A stretch of DNA of 36,178 bases. Source: JBCBJZ01 sp038522635. GTDB taxonomy: Bacteria; Pseudomonadota; Alphaproteobacteria; Rhizobiales; Hyphomicrobiaceae. Positions 1 through 8,031 of this stretch are shown here, in pieces. The position numbers and the translations under genes were made by a program. Location: assembly GCA_038522635.1 (NCBI GenBank), contig JBCBJZ010000015.1, positions 1 to 36,178 on the forward strand. The letters run 5' to 3'. The notes under the pieces were generated by a model. That model was given only the letters and a program-made list of their open reading frames with translations. It did no database searches and was not told the origin of the DNA. How positions within the stretch are numbered: the first letter of the stretch is position 1; every line of letters starts with the position of its first letter.

Positions 1-424
1 TGATGATGTCGTTCTGGATGGTGCCGGTCAGGACGGTGCGCTAAGCTCCCTGTTCATCGGCAACCGCGATGTAGAGCGCGAACAGCCATGCCGCCGTGGC
101 GTTGATCGTCATCGACGTGTTCATTTTGGCGAGCGGGATGCCATCGAGCAGCGTGCGCATGTCGCCAATATGCGAGACCGGCGTGCCGACTTTGCCGACT
201 TCGCCGCGGGCCAACTCGTGGTCGGCGTCATAGCCGGTCTGCGTGGGCAGGTCGAAAGCGATCGACAGGCCTGTTTGGCCACGCTCCAAATTGGCGCGAT
301 AAAGCTTGTTGGAGGCCGCGGCCGTGGAGTGCCCTGAGTAGGTGCGTATGATCCAGGGGCGATCGCGCTCGCGCGTAGGGGCGTCCGTGGCGGGCGCAGC
401 GGTGGGTTTCGTGTCGGCGCTCAA
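1..424 (-). pseudogene. ecm: Ethylmalonyl-CoA mutase (Ecm/MeaA type), N-terminal part, interrupted by in-frame TAG; runs off the window
   Basis: The reading frame encodes the start of a B12-dependent acyl-CoA mutase. The run DRPWIIRTYSGHSTAA, then GQTGLSIAFDLPTQTGYD, GEVGKVGTPVSHIGDMRTL and MNTSMTINATAAW are the N-terminal substrate-barrel signatures of ethylmalonyl-CoA mutase. The 'RTYSGHSTAA' and 'PTQTGYD' forms separate it from methylmalonyl-CoA mutase. The known role of the family is interconversion of ethylmalonyl-CoA and methylsuccinyl-CoA in the ethylmalonyl-CoA pathway of acetyl-CoA assimilation. After ADEQGA a TAG codon at 41-43 interrupts the frame, yet the same frame continues as RTVLTGTIQNDII, which is the expected family sequence. 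I chose the TTG at 424 because AAGGAG (434-439) sits 9 nt upstream and the protein then begins MSADTKP; upstream ATG codons at 511 and 592 also keep the frame. Either a real nonsense mutation or a base-call error; the rest of the gene lies outside the window. Confidence 0.8.
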
Positions 425-488
425 CGCGGGTCGCTCCTTCGTGGCTCTCTTCGGGACGGATCGCTTCAGCGAACCGCCGTTTCGCTTT

Positions 489-518
489 ACAATACCCAAA
501 GCATGCTGCATCGCACAA
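489..518 (-). promoter_or_regulatory. Candidate promoter for ecm
   Basis: On the minus strand TTGTGC (513-518) is followed after 18 nt by TATTGT (489-494), a plausible -35/-10 pair about 65 nt upstream of the preferred ecm start. It lies in the short gap between the end of the amino-acid dehydrogenase gene and ecm. Motif match only; weak support. Confidence 0.25.
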
Positions 519-581
519 GCAACGGCTGCGCCTGTGCTGATCCGCATTCTGAACAGCGTTTGCCAAAGCCCAAGACCGGTA

Positions 582-1874
582 TCAACCCGCAAACCGCGTC
601 GGGGCGTAAGGCGTCAGATCGATGTTGAAGCGCTCGCCCGCGATCAACCCGGCCACGATGCGCCCGGTCTGTGGCGCGCCGGTCAGGCCCCAATGGCTAT
701 GGCCGCAGGCGAGATGCACATCGGGATGATCCGGCAGAGGACCGATGTAGGGCAGGCTGTCGGGCGTACCGGGTCGCGGTCCCATCCAGCGTTTCATCCG
801 CGATAGGTCAGCCCGCGGGAACATCGCGCGCGCGGTTTCGGCAAGCACATCGGCACGGCGCCACCGCGGGCTATCGTCGGGATCACCCAGTTCATCGGTA
901 CCGCCGATGCGCAGGCCCTCCTCCATCGGCGTGATCGCGCAATGGCGGCTTGCCTCGTGCAGCACGTGCGAGAGCGTGACGCCAGGGTCGGCGAACATCG
1001 CGTGATAACCACGTTCGGCAATGAGCGGTAGGCGCAGGCCGAGCGGCTCGACCAGGGCGCGCGACCAGGCGCCCAGCGCCACCACCACGTGGTCCGCCTC
1101 CACCGTGGAATCGCGCAAGTGGATTTGGGCACGGCCGCCATCGGCTTCGCGCGCAGGCACGATCCGTTGAACGTCGCCTTGCTTGATCCGCCCGCCACGC
1201 TCGATGAAAAGCCGCGCGTAGGCCTGCGACAGCCGCAACGGGTTGATGGTGCACGCCATCGGTCCGTAGCGGATCGCGCGCGTATAAAGCGGCGCGACAT
1301 CCGGTTCGAGTTCGCGGATCGCGCCGGCACCATCGAAGACCTCAACGATCGCGCCATGCTCACGGCGCAACTGCCAGGGCAGGGCGTTGACGTCACCCGC
1401 CTTCTGATCACGATAAAGGACGAGATAGTTCATGCGCTTGATCAGGTCGGCCACACCTGCGTCCCGGGCGAGGCCTTCGTGCAGCTCGACCGTGGTTGCG
1501 AACAGCGCCTTCATGGCCTTTGCGATCGCACGCACACGCGCTTCTTTGGAGGCGCGCTGGAACGCGATGAGCCACGGGATCGTATGGCGCAGCCCTTTGC
1601 GACGGATGACCAGCGGGCCGCTCGGGTCGAGCAACATGCGCGGGGCCTGGCGTGCGATGCCGGGCAACGCGACGGGCACCACGCCCTGGGACGCCAACAC
1701 GCCAGCGTTGCCGTAGGAGCAAGCTTCGCCCGGCCCACCACGGTCGATCACGAGCGTGCGCAAGCCCCGCCGCTGCGTTTCGATGGCGGTGCATAGACCG
1801 ACGATGCCACCGCCGAGCACCACGACCTGTGGGGCATCATCGCGCTCGGGAGCTGCTGTTGCGTGCGCTGCCAT
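582..1874 (-). CDS. FAD-dependent D-amino-acid dehydrogenase / glycine-oxidase family (DadA-like)
   Basis: A 430-residue DAO-family flavoprotein. The N-terminus carries the Rossmann FAD motif GGGIVG, followed by an acidic residue at the end of the second strand (VIDR), then GEACSYGNAG, which is typical of DadA-like proteins. The C-terminus has RPGTPDSLPYIGP and GHSHWGLTGAPQTGRIVA, the second FAD-contact region of the family. Family members oxidatively deaminate D-amino acids or N-substituted glycines and pass electrons to the respiratory chain or oxygen; the substrate cannot be assigned here. The length is normal. ATG at 1874 is used; a GTG at 1880 is in frame, and neither has a strong ribosome site. 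It lies upstream of ecm on the same strand and is divergent from the TRAP genes. Confidence 0.85.
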   Translation of the reverse strand: MAAHATAAPERDDAPQVVVLGGGIVGLCTAIETQRRGLRTLVIDRGGPGEACSYGNAGVLASQGVVPVALPGIARQAPRMLLDPSGPLVIRRKGLRHTIPWLIAFQRASKEARVRAIAKAMKALFATTVELHEGLARDAGVADLIKRMNYLVLYRDQKAGDVNALPWQLRREHGAIVEVFDGAGAIRELEPDVAPLYTRAIRYGPMACTINPLRLSQAYARLFIERGGRIKQGDVQRIVPAREADGGRAQIHLRDSTVEADHVVVALGAWSRALVEPLGLRLPLIAERGYHAMFADPGVTLSHVLHEASRHCAITPMEEGLRIGGTDELGDPDDSPRWRRADVLAETARAMFPRADLSRMKRWMGPRPGTPDSLPYIGPLPDHPDVHLACGHSHWGLTGAPQTGRIVAGLIAGERFNIDLTPYAPTRFAG

Positions 1875-2210
1875 GTCCACCGGCTACCACAAGGTCAGGT
1901 GTCATCGCCAGTTGATTGCGCCTGCGCCGGCGCAGCGTGCGCGATACCGCTGGCCCCTAAGATTTGCGCCTACTGCTAACCATGAGCGCTGCCTAGCGAG
2001 CAGGCAAACCCGTGAGGCATCCCGCCACTCCTTAAGCACATTGACTGCGCTCTTAGCCAAGAGCGCGGCGCAAACCGCCTTTCGCTCACGCAAACGTTGA
2101 AGAGCAGCACCAACGTGCGCTTAACTGCAGAAGAGGCACCCCCCTCGGTCCGGTTCCACCGGATGCAACGCGGGCAAAGCCCGTCACGACCAAAACTTGG
2201 AGGACACCTG
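1875..2210. other. Divergent intergenic region with four inverted repeats
   Basis: This 336-bp gap separates the minus-strand dehydrogenase from the plus-strand TAXI receptor gene and holds no convincing gene. It contains a 14-bp perfect palindrome CTGCGCCGGCGCAG (1922-1935), a perfect 8-bp hairpin GCGCTCTT-agcc-AAGAGCGC (2047-2066), TCCGGT-tcc-ACCGGA (2149-2163) and CGGGC-aaa-GCCCG (2171-2183). The last two lie in the likely leader of the TAXI gene; the final one ends 15 nt before its ribosome site. They could be operators or leader-RNA structures. No known riboswitch was recognised. Confidence 0.5.
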
Positions 2211-3230
2211 ATGACCCTATTGAAACGCTTGAGTGTGGGGGCGGCCGCCCTTGCGCTCCTGCTCGGTGCAGGCGCCGCACAAGCGCAAGAACTGAAGTTC
2301 TTTCGAATCGGTACGGGCAGCGCCGGCGGCACATATTTCCCCATCGGCGGCATCCTGGCGAACGCCATCTCCAACCCGCCCGGCTCGCGCCCTTGCGACA
2401 AAGGCGGCAACTGCGGCGTGCCCGGTCTCGTCGCCATCGCGCAATCGACCAACGCGTCCGCCCACAACTGCACCGCCGTCAACGCAGGGCAGCTTGAAGC
2501 CGGTCTCACCGGTGCAGCGACCTTGTTCCAGGCCTACAACGGCGTTGGCAAATTCAAAGGCAAGAAGAAGCCGAAACTGCGCGTGATCGCCAACCTTTAC
2601 CCCGAAGATCTGCACCTGGTGCTGCCTAAGGGCGCGACCCTCAAAGGCGGCATGAAGGATCTGAAGGGCAAGCGCGTCAGCATCTTCCAGGCCGGCTCGG
2701 GCACGCAGATCGCCGTCGAGTTGTTCTTGAAAGAACTCGACATGACCCGCAGCGACTACAAGCCGTTCGAGCTCAACACCGCGCAAAGCGCTGAGCGTCT
2801 CGCTGACGGTCAGATCGATGCGTTCTTCGTGGCCGGCGGCACCCCGCTTGGCGGCGTTGTGCAGCTCGACAGCACCAAAGGCATGGTCCTCTATTCCTTC
2901 ACGCCTGAAGAGATCGCCATGATGAATAAGGTGCTGCCCTACTACGTGCCTTCAACCATCCCGGCCGGCACCTACGAGAATTACAACAAGGCCACCAAGA
3001 CGGTTGCGGTGAACGGCATCCTGATCACCAACGCTGATCAATCCGAGGACCTCGTCTACCAGATCACCAAAGCCATGTGGTCGAAGACGGCGCGTCGCCT
3101 GCTCGACAACGGCCACGCGAAGGGCAAGGTGATCCGCGCCGAAACCGCGCTGAAAGGCATCAAGGCGCTTGGCGTACCGCTGCATCCCGGTGCTGCGAAA
3201 TTCTACAAAGAAGCCGGCCTGCTGAAGTAA
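2211..3230 (+). CDS. TAXI family TRAP transporter solute-binding receptor
   Basis: A 339-residue periplasmic receptor for a tripartite ATP-independent transporter. A Sec signal peptide spans about residues 1-25 (basic start, Ala/Leu core, AQA cleavage site). The mature protein begins with FRIGTGSAGGTYFPIGG, the hallmark of TAXI receptors. GVPGLVAIAQSTNAS and the conserved GQ-LEAG region follow, and the C-terminus has HPGAAKFYKEAGLL. Family members bind small organic solutes such as amino acids or dicarboxylates and hand them to the membrane subunit, driven by an ion gradient; the ligand is unknown here. The start at 2211 is preferred over an in-frame upstream ATG at 2097 because GGAGG (2199-2203) lies 7 nt before it and the signal peptide begins there. 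The permease gene follows 119 bp downstream. Confidence 0.93.
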   Translation: MTLLKRLSVGAAALALLLGAGAAQAQELKFFRIGTGSAGGTYFPIGGILANAISNPPGSRPCDKGGNCGVPGLVAIAQSTNASAHNCTAVNAGQLEAGLTGAATLFQAYNGVGKFKGKKKPKLRVIANLYPEDLHLVLPKGATLKGGMKDLKGKRVSIFQAGSGTQIAVELFLKELDMTRSDYKPFELNTAQSAERLADGQIDAFFVAGGTPLGGVVQLDSTKGMVLYSFTPEEIAMMNKVLPYYVPSTIPAGTYENYNKATKTVAVNGILITNADQSEDLVYQITKAMWSKTARRLLDNGHAKGKVIRAETALKGIKALGVPLHPGAAKFYKEAGLLK

Positions 3231-3258
3231 GCCGCGCACTTTGCGCCCATCGCACGAA

Positions 3259-3288
3259 GTCTCTCCTCCCCACGCGGGGAGGGGAGAC
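3259..3288. repeat. REP-like palindromic element between receptor and permease genes
   Basis: A 13-bp stem (GTCTCTCCTCCCC against GGGGAGGGGAGAC, one G-T wobble) closes a four-base loop ACGC. It lies 29 bp after the TAXI stop codon and 62 bp before the permease start. There is no T-run after it, so it is not a classic terminator. It resembles the extragenic palindromes common in alphaproteobacteria. In such a position a hairpin can stabilise the upstream mRNA and lower downstream expression, which would suit a transporter needing more receptor than permease. Confidence 0.7.
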
Positions 3289-3349
3289 CCAGTTGGCCCG
3301 CGGCGTCCCCGTTTGACGGCTGCCAAACCGCGCAAGATCGTAAGATTGC

Positions 3350-5593
3350 ATGACAGAGCGAGCTGAGCCGTTCGACGCGAACGCTGCTGCTGAACTGGAG
3401 AAGCGCTACGACAGCGGCCTCCAGGTTCGCGAGCATGGGCCGATCCTGGCCAAGTTCTTGTACGGCTTCGCGGTCGCCTTCGCGCTCTACCATTATTACA
3501 CCGCCGGCTTCGGGCTGCCGGTCGACTATTGGCACATGGGCATCCACCTGGCCGGGCTCGCGGTGCTGATCCTGACGTGCTTCCCGCTTTTCAAGTCGAA
3601 CGCGTCGCGTCGCTATAACCCCGACCGCTGGTGGCGCTTTGGCAATGTGCCGATCTACGATTGGGTGTTCGCGGCTCTCGGCGTCCTGGGCGCACTGTAT
3701 CTGGGCTTTTCCTGGCAAGGGCTCGACTGGCCCTGGCTTGGCCTGCAGCTTTCAGAACAAGCGCTGCGTCAAGGTGATCCTGCGCCGACCGATATCTTCT
3801 TCGGCACCATCGTTGTGGTGCTGGCGCTAGAGATGGCGCGCCGCTCGATCGGCCCCGTGCTGCCGCTGATCATTCTGGGCTTCATCCTGTTCGCGCTGCT
3901 CGGCCCCTACATGCCGATCCAGATCCTGAAGCATCCCGGGGTCGACTGGCGTCAGTTCATCAACAACATGTACTTCCCGTCAGAAGGCATCTTCGGCAAA
4001 CCGCTGTGGATCGTCTCGACGGTGGTGCTCCACTTCGTGCTGTTCGGCGTCATCGCCCAGCGCATGGGCCTGGGGCAGTTCTTCATCGACAACGCGATGA
4101 TCCTTGCCGGCCGCTACACCGGCGGCCCGGCGAAAGTGTCGGTGGTGTCGTCAGCCTTTTTCGGCACGATTTCAGGCTCATCGATCGCCAACACGGTCTC
4201 AACCGGTTCGCTGACGATCCCCAACATGAAGCGGCTCGGCTATCCGGGGCACTTCGCGGGCGGCGTTGAGGCGGCGGCCAGCGCCGGCGGGCAGATCACG
4301 CCCCCCATCATGGGCGCGGCGTCCTTCATCATGGCCGAGTTTCTGGAGGTGCCCTACTCCACGATCGTGATCGCCGCGATCGTCCCGGCGCTGATGCACT
4401 ACATCGGCGTCATCGGCATCGTGCACTTCCAAGCCAAACGCCTTGGTCTTGAAGGCTACGCCAAAGACATGCTGCCCAACCTGCGGCAGGTGTGGGTGGA
4501 CGGTTGGCCGACGATGCTGCCGCTCGTTGCGCTCATCTGGGTGCTCTTCTCGGGCAACACACCCTACATGGCAGCCTTCATGGGGATCACGTTGTGCATC
4601 ATCGTGGGCTTCGTCTCGTGGCGCCAACCGCTCTCGCTCGCGATCCCCATCGGGGCAGCGTCATTCGTGTCGTGGCGCTATGGGGTGGGGAACTTCGACG
4701 TCGTGCAAACCGGCGTGCTGCTGACCTGCATTGTGCTGGGGACGATCCACCGGCGTGAGCGCAAAGCGTGGCGGGAACTGTTCGACAGCCTGCATCTAGG
4801 CGTACAGTACGCGCTGGCCGTCGGCGGGGCGGTGACCGCGGTCGGCATCGTGGTCGGTGTGATCAACACGACGGGGCTCGGCTTCCGCATGGGCGCCCTC
4901 GTGACGAACGGCGCGCGCGACATGGCGGAGACCCTGCTGCCGTTGTTCGCCTGGATGCCGACGGCGCTTGTCGGAGACGCGTTCTCGCTCACCTCGCTGC
5001 AACTTTTCCTGTCGCTGTCGCTGATCGCGATGGCCTGCATCTTCATGGGCGCGGGCCTGCCGACAACAGCGCTCTACATCATGTTGGTCTCCGTCGCGCA
5101 GCCTCCGCTCGCCCAACTGGGCGTGCCCGCCCTCGCCAGCCACATGTTTGTGCTTTACTACGGCGTCATTTCCGAGATCACGCCACCCGTATGCGCCTCC
5201 GCTTATGCCGCGGCAGGAATCGCGGGCGCGAACCCGTTCCGAACGGGCATCTCCGCGTTCACACTTGGCCTCGCCAAACTGATGGTGCCGATGGTGTTCG
5301 TCTACCAGCCCGCGATGTTGATCGTGCTGCCGGAGTACTTCACCTGGTGGAAGTTCATCCACGTGTCACTCACCTGCGCGACCGGCATCCTTATGATCGC
5401 CACTGCCGTCACCGGTTATTTCCTGGCTAACATGGGCGTCATCTCGCGGCTGGCCATGGCGTTCGCCGGGCTGTTCCTGGTGGCGCCAGGCTTCACGTCA
5501 GACATGATCGCGCTGGCGTTGGCCGCCCCCGTCATCATCGCCCAGTTGATGGCCCGGCGGGACCAACCGAAGGTGACCACCGCTGGCGAATGA
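3350..5593 (+). CDS. TRAP transporter permease, 4TM/12TM fusion protein (DctQ-DctM fused, TAXI type)
   Basis: A 747-residue inner-membrane protein with many hydrophobic segments throughout, matching the fused permease that accompanies TAXI receptors. The N-terminal third contains the small four-helix part plus linker helices. The DctM-like part carries SGSSIANTVSTGSLTIP and GGVEAAASAGGQITPPIMG (about residues 273-320), then a second half-repeat with MGAGLPTTALYIM, YYGVISEITPPVCASAYAAAGIAGA (about residues 567-630). These paired motifs are the substrate and ion binding loops of the large subunit. It forms a complete TRAP system with the receptor encoded just upstream. The ATG at 3350 has only a weak ribosome site, consistent with lower expression than the receptor. 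Confidence 0.93.
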   Translation: MTERAEPFDANAAAELEKRYDSGLQVREHGPILAKFLYGFAVAFALYHYYTAGFGLPVDYWHMGIHLAGLAVLILTCFPLFKSNASRRYNPDRWWRFGNVPIYDWVFAALGVLGALYLGFSWQGLDWPWLGLQLSEQALRQGDPAPTDIFFGTIVVVLALEMARRSIGPVLPLIILGFILFALLGPYMPIQILKHPGVDWRQFINNMYFPSEGIFGKPLWIVSTVVLHFVLFGVIAQRMGLGQFFIDNAMILAGRYTGGPAKVSVVSSAFFGTISGSSIANTVSTGSLTIPNMKRLGYPGHFAGGVEAAASAGGQITPPIMGAASFIMAEFLEVPYSTIVIAAIVPALMHYIGVIGIVHFQAKRLGLEGYAKDMLPNLRQVWVDGWPTMLPLVALIWVLFSGNTPYMAAFMGITLCIIVGFVSWRQPLSLAIPIGAASFVSWRYGVGNFDVVQTGVLLTCIVLGTIHRRERKAWRELFDSLHLGVQYALAVGGAVTAVGIVVGVINTTGLGFRMGALVTNGARDMAETLLPLFAWMPTALVGDAFSLTSLQLFLSLSLIAMACIFMGAGLPTTALYIMLVSVAQPPLAQLGVPALASHMFVLYYGVISEITPPVCASAYAAAGIAGANPFRTGISAFTLGLAKLMVPMVFVYQPAMLIVLPEYFTWWKFIHVSLTCATGILMIATAVTGYFLANMGVISRLAMAFAGLFLVAPGFTSDMIALALAAPVIIAQLMARRDQPKVTTAGE

Positions 5594-5690
5594 GCGCATT
5601 GCCGGCGCAGTTGGAAGGGACGCCAAAGGTGTGGTCCAAGCGCCGTTAGCGCACGCGGCCCTTGCCGCTTGAGAAGAGGTACCAGCGCCC

Positions 5691-6713
5691 GTGACATCAC
5701 AAGCGCCCGAAAACCCGCCCCAAACGCCGCCCCAAACGCCGCCCAAGACACCACCCGAGACTTCGCCCAAGGCACCATCGGCACCCGCGCCATCTCAGGA
5801 GCCGCACCTGATACCCGCCGCGCCCTCCTTCATGGGCCTGCCGACGATCGCCCCGCGCGAGGCGCAGCCGGGCGACATCGTCATCGTCGGCGCGAGCAAC
5901 TGCACCCCTTACGAACCCGGTAAGCCGTCCCACGCAGCCGATGCACCAGGCGCTTTGCGCACAGCGGTCGAACGCTTCATCCCCTGGGCCACCCACCACG
6001 ACTTCGACACCGGCGGGCCTCTCCTGCCCGACCGCCGCCTGTTCGATGCGGGCGACATCGCCACCCATCCCGACCAGCCCGACGTGAACCGCGACGCCAT
6101 TCGCGCCACCGTCGCGACTTTGCGCGAAGCCGACGCGATCCCGATCGTCATCGGCGGCGATGACGCGGTACCGATCCCCGTGTTCGAAGCGATGGCCGAC
6201 GGGCCGCCGTTCTGGATCGTCCAAGTGGACGCGCATATCGACTGGTGCGAGGAGCGCCACGGCGAGCGGCTTGGCTGGTCGAGCACCATGCGACGGGCGA
6301 GCGAACATGCAGCGGTGCAGGGCATCGTCCAGGTCGGCATCCGCGGCGTTGGCAGTGCGGGCGCGGACGAGGTGCACGCCGCGCAAACGTGGGGCGCGCA
6401 CATCCTGACCGCGCAGCACATTGCCGCCAACGGCATCGGCGCAGCCCTCGACCTTGTTCCGGCGGGCGCACGCACCTTCATCACGATCGATTGCGACGCG
6501 CTCGATCCCGCCATGATGCCCGCCGTGCTGGCGAAGGCTCCAGGCGGGCTCACCTACCAAAACGTGAGCGACCTCATTCTCGGGCTTGGCCTGCGCACGC
6601 AACTGATCGGCATGAACGTCGTCGAACTGGTGCCACATCTCGACATCGACAAGGTCTCGGCCAAGACCGCAGCGCGCTTCATCACACACATGTTTAACGC
6701 CGCACGCCGATGA
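5691..6713 (+). CDS. Agmatinase/arginase-family ureohydrolase
   Basis: A 340-residue member of the binuclear-manganese ureohydrolase family, which hydrolyses guanidino compounds to urea and an amine. Visible metal-site motifs are GGDDAVP (about residues 155-161), DAHIDW (180-185) and TIDCDALDP (265-273). The first motif has Asp where the classic arginase/agmatinase motif GGDHS has His; I know GGDD forms from agmatinase-like groups, so activity is likely but the substrate is open. GTG at 5691 is used because AAGAGG lies about 11 nt upstream. The first 35 or so residues are a Pro-rich PPxT repeat not needed for the fold, and an in-frame ATG at 5832 (FMGLPTIAP) would give a protein of usual length. 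It follows the TRAP permease after 97 bp on the same strand and overlaps the next, convergent gene by 20 bp. Confidence 0.85.
   Translation: MTSQAPENPPQTPPQTPPKTPPETSPKAPSAPAPSQEPHLIPAAPSFMGLPTIAPREAQPGDIVIVGASNCTPYEPGKPSHAADAPGALRTAVERFIPWATHHDFDTGGPLLPDRRLFDAGDIATHPDQPDVNRDAIRATVATLREADAIPIVIGGDDAVPIPVFEAMADGPPFWIVQVDAHIDWCEERHGERLGWSSTMRRASEHAAVQGIVQVGIRGVGSAGADEVHAAQTWGAHILTAQHIAANGIGAALDLVPAGARTFITIDCDALDPAMMPAVLAKAPGGLTYQNVSDLILGLGLRTQLIGMNVVELVPHLDIDKVSAKTAARFITHMFNAARR
5715..5774 (+). repeat. Five 12-bp tandem units encoding PPxT
   Basis: Five in-frame 12-bp units (CCGCCCCAAACG twice exactly, then three diverged copies) encode PPQT, PPQT, PPKT, PPET and SPKA at the start of the ureohydrolase. 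The array is likely prone to slippage and makes the true N-terminus uncertain. Confidence 0.75.
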
Positions 6714-7851
6714 CGCCATCGCGGGCAAGTGTATCGATCTCGTCGGCGGCGATGCCCCATGCGCTTAACGCATCATGAGCCGCTTCACCGGCAGGCGCGG
6801 GCGGCGCACTCACAGTTGCTGGCGTGCGCGAAAAGCGTGGGACCGGCGTGGGCAAGTTCAGACCACCGCGCTCATGGAAGACGCCGCGCGCAACGTTGTG
6901 CGGGTGGCGGGCGGCCTCGTCCATGGAGAGCACCGGCGCGTAGCACGCATCGGAACCGGCAAACACGTCATCCCAAGCCGCTTGCGTCTTCGACTTGAAG
7001 ATCTCTTCAAACCGCGCGCGCAGGCGCGGCCAACCTGAGCGGTCGTGCTGATCGGGCAGCGCTTCGCTTTCGAGCCCAAGGCGTGCGAGCAACGCGGCAT
7101 AAAAACGCCCCTCAATCGCACCGATCGCCACGTGTTTGCCGTCTGCCGTCTCATAGCAGGCGTACCAGGGCGCGCCCCCATCGAGCAGGTTTGCGGCGCG
7201 CTCTTCCTGCCAAAGCCCTTGCGCACGCAAGCCCTGGAACATGCTCATCAGGAACGCGGCACCTTCCACCATCGCCGCATCCACCACCTGGCCCTGCCCT
7301 GACGCCTTAGCCTCGTGCAACGCACACATCAGGCCGAACGCGAGCACCATGGCGCCACCGCCGTAATCGCCGATCAGGTTCAGCGGCGGCACCGGTGGCC
7401 CGTCCGCCGGCCCGATCGCGCTCAAGACGCCGGCCAGCGCGATATAGTTGATGTCATGGCCGGCGCTGGCGGCAAGCGGGCCGTCCTGCCCGAACCCCGT
7501 CATGCGCGCGTAGACCAGCGCAGGGTTACGCACGTGGCACGCTTCAGGCCCCAGACCGAGACGCTCCATGACGCCCGGCCTGAAGCCCTCAAGCAATCCA
7601 TCAGCCCCCTCACAAAGGCGCAACACGAGGGCGCGCCCGGCGTCCGTCTTGAGGTCCACGGGGACCACACGGCGCCCGCGCGCCAGCACATCGAACCGTG
7701 GGTCATCCGCCTTCGGGATCCCCAGATCAGCGGCCTGCAGGCGATCGATCCGGATAATATCGGCACCCATATCGGCCAGCAGCGTTGCGCAAAACGGCAC
7801 CGGGCCGATCGCGGCCATCTCGATCAACTTCAACCCTTGAAGTGGTCCCAT
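6694..7851 (-). CDS. CaiB/BaiF family CoA-transferase, alpha-methylacyl-CoA racemase-like
   Basis: A 385-residue family III CoA-transferase-fold protein. The sequence starts GPLQGLKLIEMAAIGPVPFC and LLADMGADIIRIDR, the typical N-terminus of the racemase branch. AGHDINYIALAGVLSAIG places His132, and NLIGDYGGGAMVL places Asp162; in known alpha-methylacyl-CoA racemases the equivalent His/Asp pair (126 and 156) is catalytic, so racemase or epimerase activity on 2-methyl-branched acyl-CoA is more likely than CoA transfer. ATG at 7851 is preferred over an in-frame start at 7866 because GGGGAG lies 7 nt upstream and the protein then begins where the family begins. It converges on the ureohydrolase gene and overlaps its end by 20 bp. 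Confidence 0.88.
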   Translation of the reverse strand: MGPLQGLKLIEMAAIGPVPFCATLLADMGADIIRIDRLQAADLGIPKADDPRFDVLARGRRVVPVDLKTDAGRALVLRLCEGADGLLEGFRPGVMERLGLGPEACHVRNPALVYARMTGFGQDGPLAASAGHDINYIALAGVLSAIGPADGPPVPPLNLIGDYGGGAMVLAFGLMCALHEAKASGQGQVVDAAMVEGAAFLMSMFQGLRAQGLWQEERAANLLDGGAPWYACYETADGKHVAIGAIEGRFYAALLARLGLESEALPDQHDRSGWPRLRARFEEIFKSKTQAAWDDVFAGSDACYAPVLSMDEAARHPHNVARGVFHERGGLNLPTPVPRFSRTPATVSAPPAPAGEAAHDALSAWGIAADEIDTLARDGVIGVRR

Positions 7852-7900
7852 GGCAATTCTCCCCACTTGGTTCTCTTAGTTTCTTCACAAATGACACGAC

Positions 7901-7918
7901 GCTTTACTTGCGCTTTAC
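7901..7918. promoter_or_regulatory. Direct repeat GCTTTAC spaced one helical turn, upstream of the kinase gene
   Basis: GCTTTAC occurs at 7901-7907 and again at 7912-7918, 11 bp apart, in the AT-richer divergent gap between the CaiB-like gene and the hybrid kinase. One-turn spacing fits binding of a dimeric or tandem regulator, possibly a response regulator. No regulator is identified. Confidence 0.25.
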
Positions 7919-8031
7919 CGTCTCTCTCAAGATCACATCTGGTCACGACACCTTTAATTTAAGTCTTCCGAAAGTGTCGTCTGCGACGGTGACGCGAAGG
8001 GGCGGCATGCAACAACAGAAGACTGATAAGC

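Noticed and set aside
5697..6728. 343-residue minus-strand ORF opposite the ureohydrolase
   Set aside because: Antisense shadow; the plus strand has clear metal-site motifs and a ribosome site.
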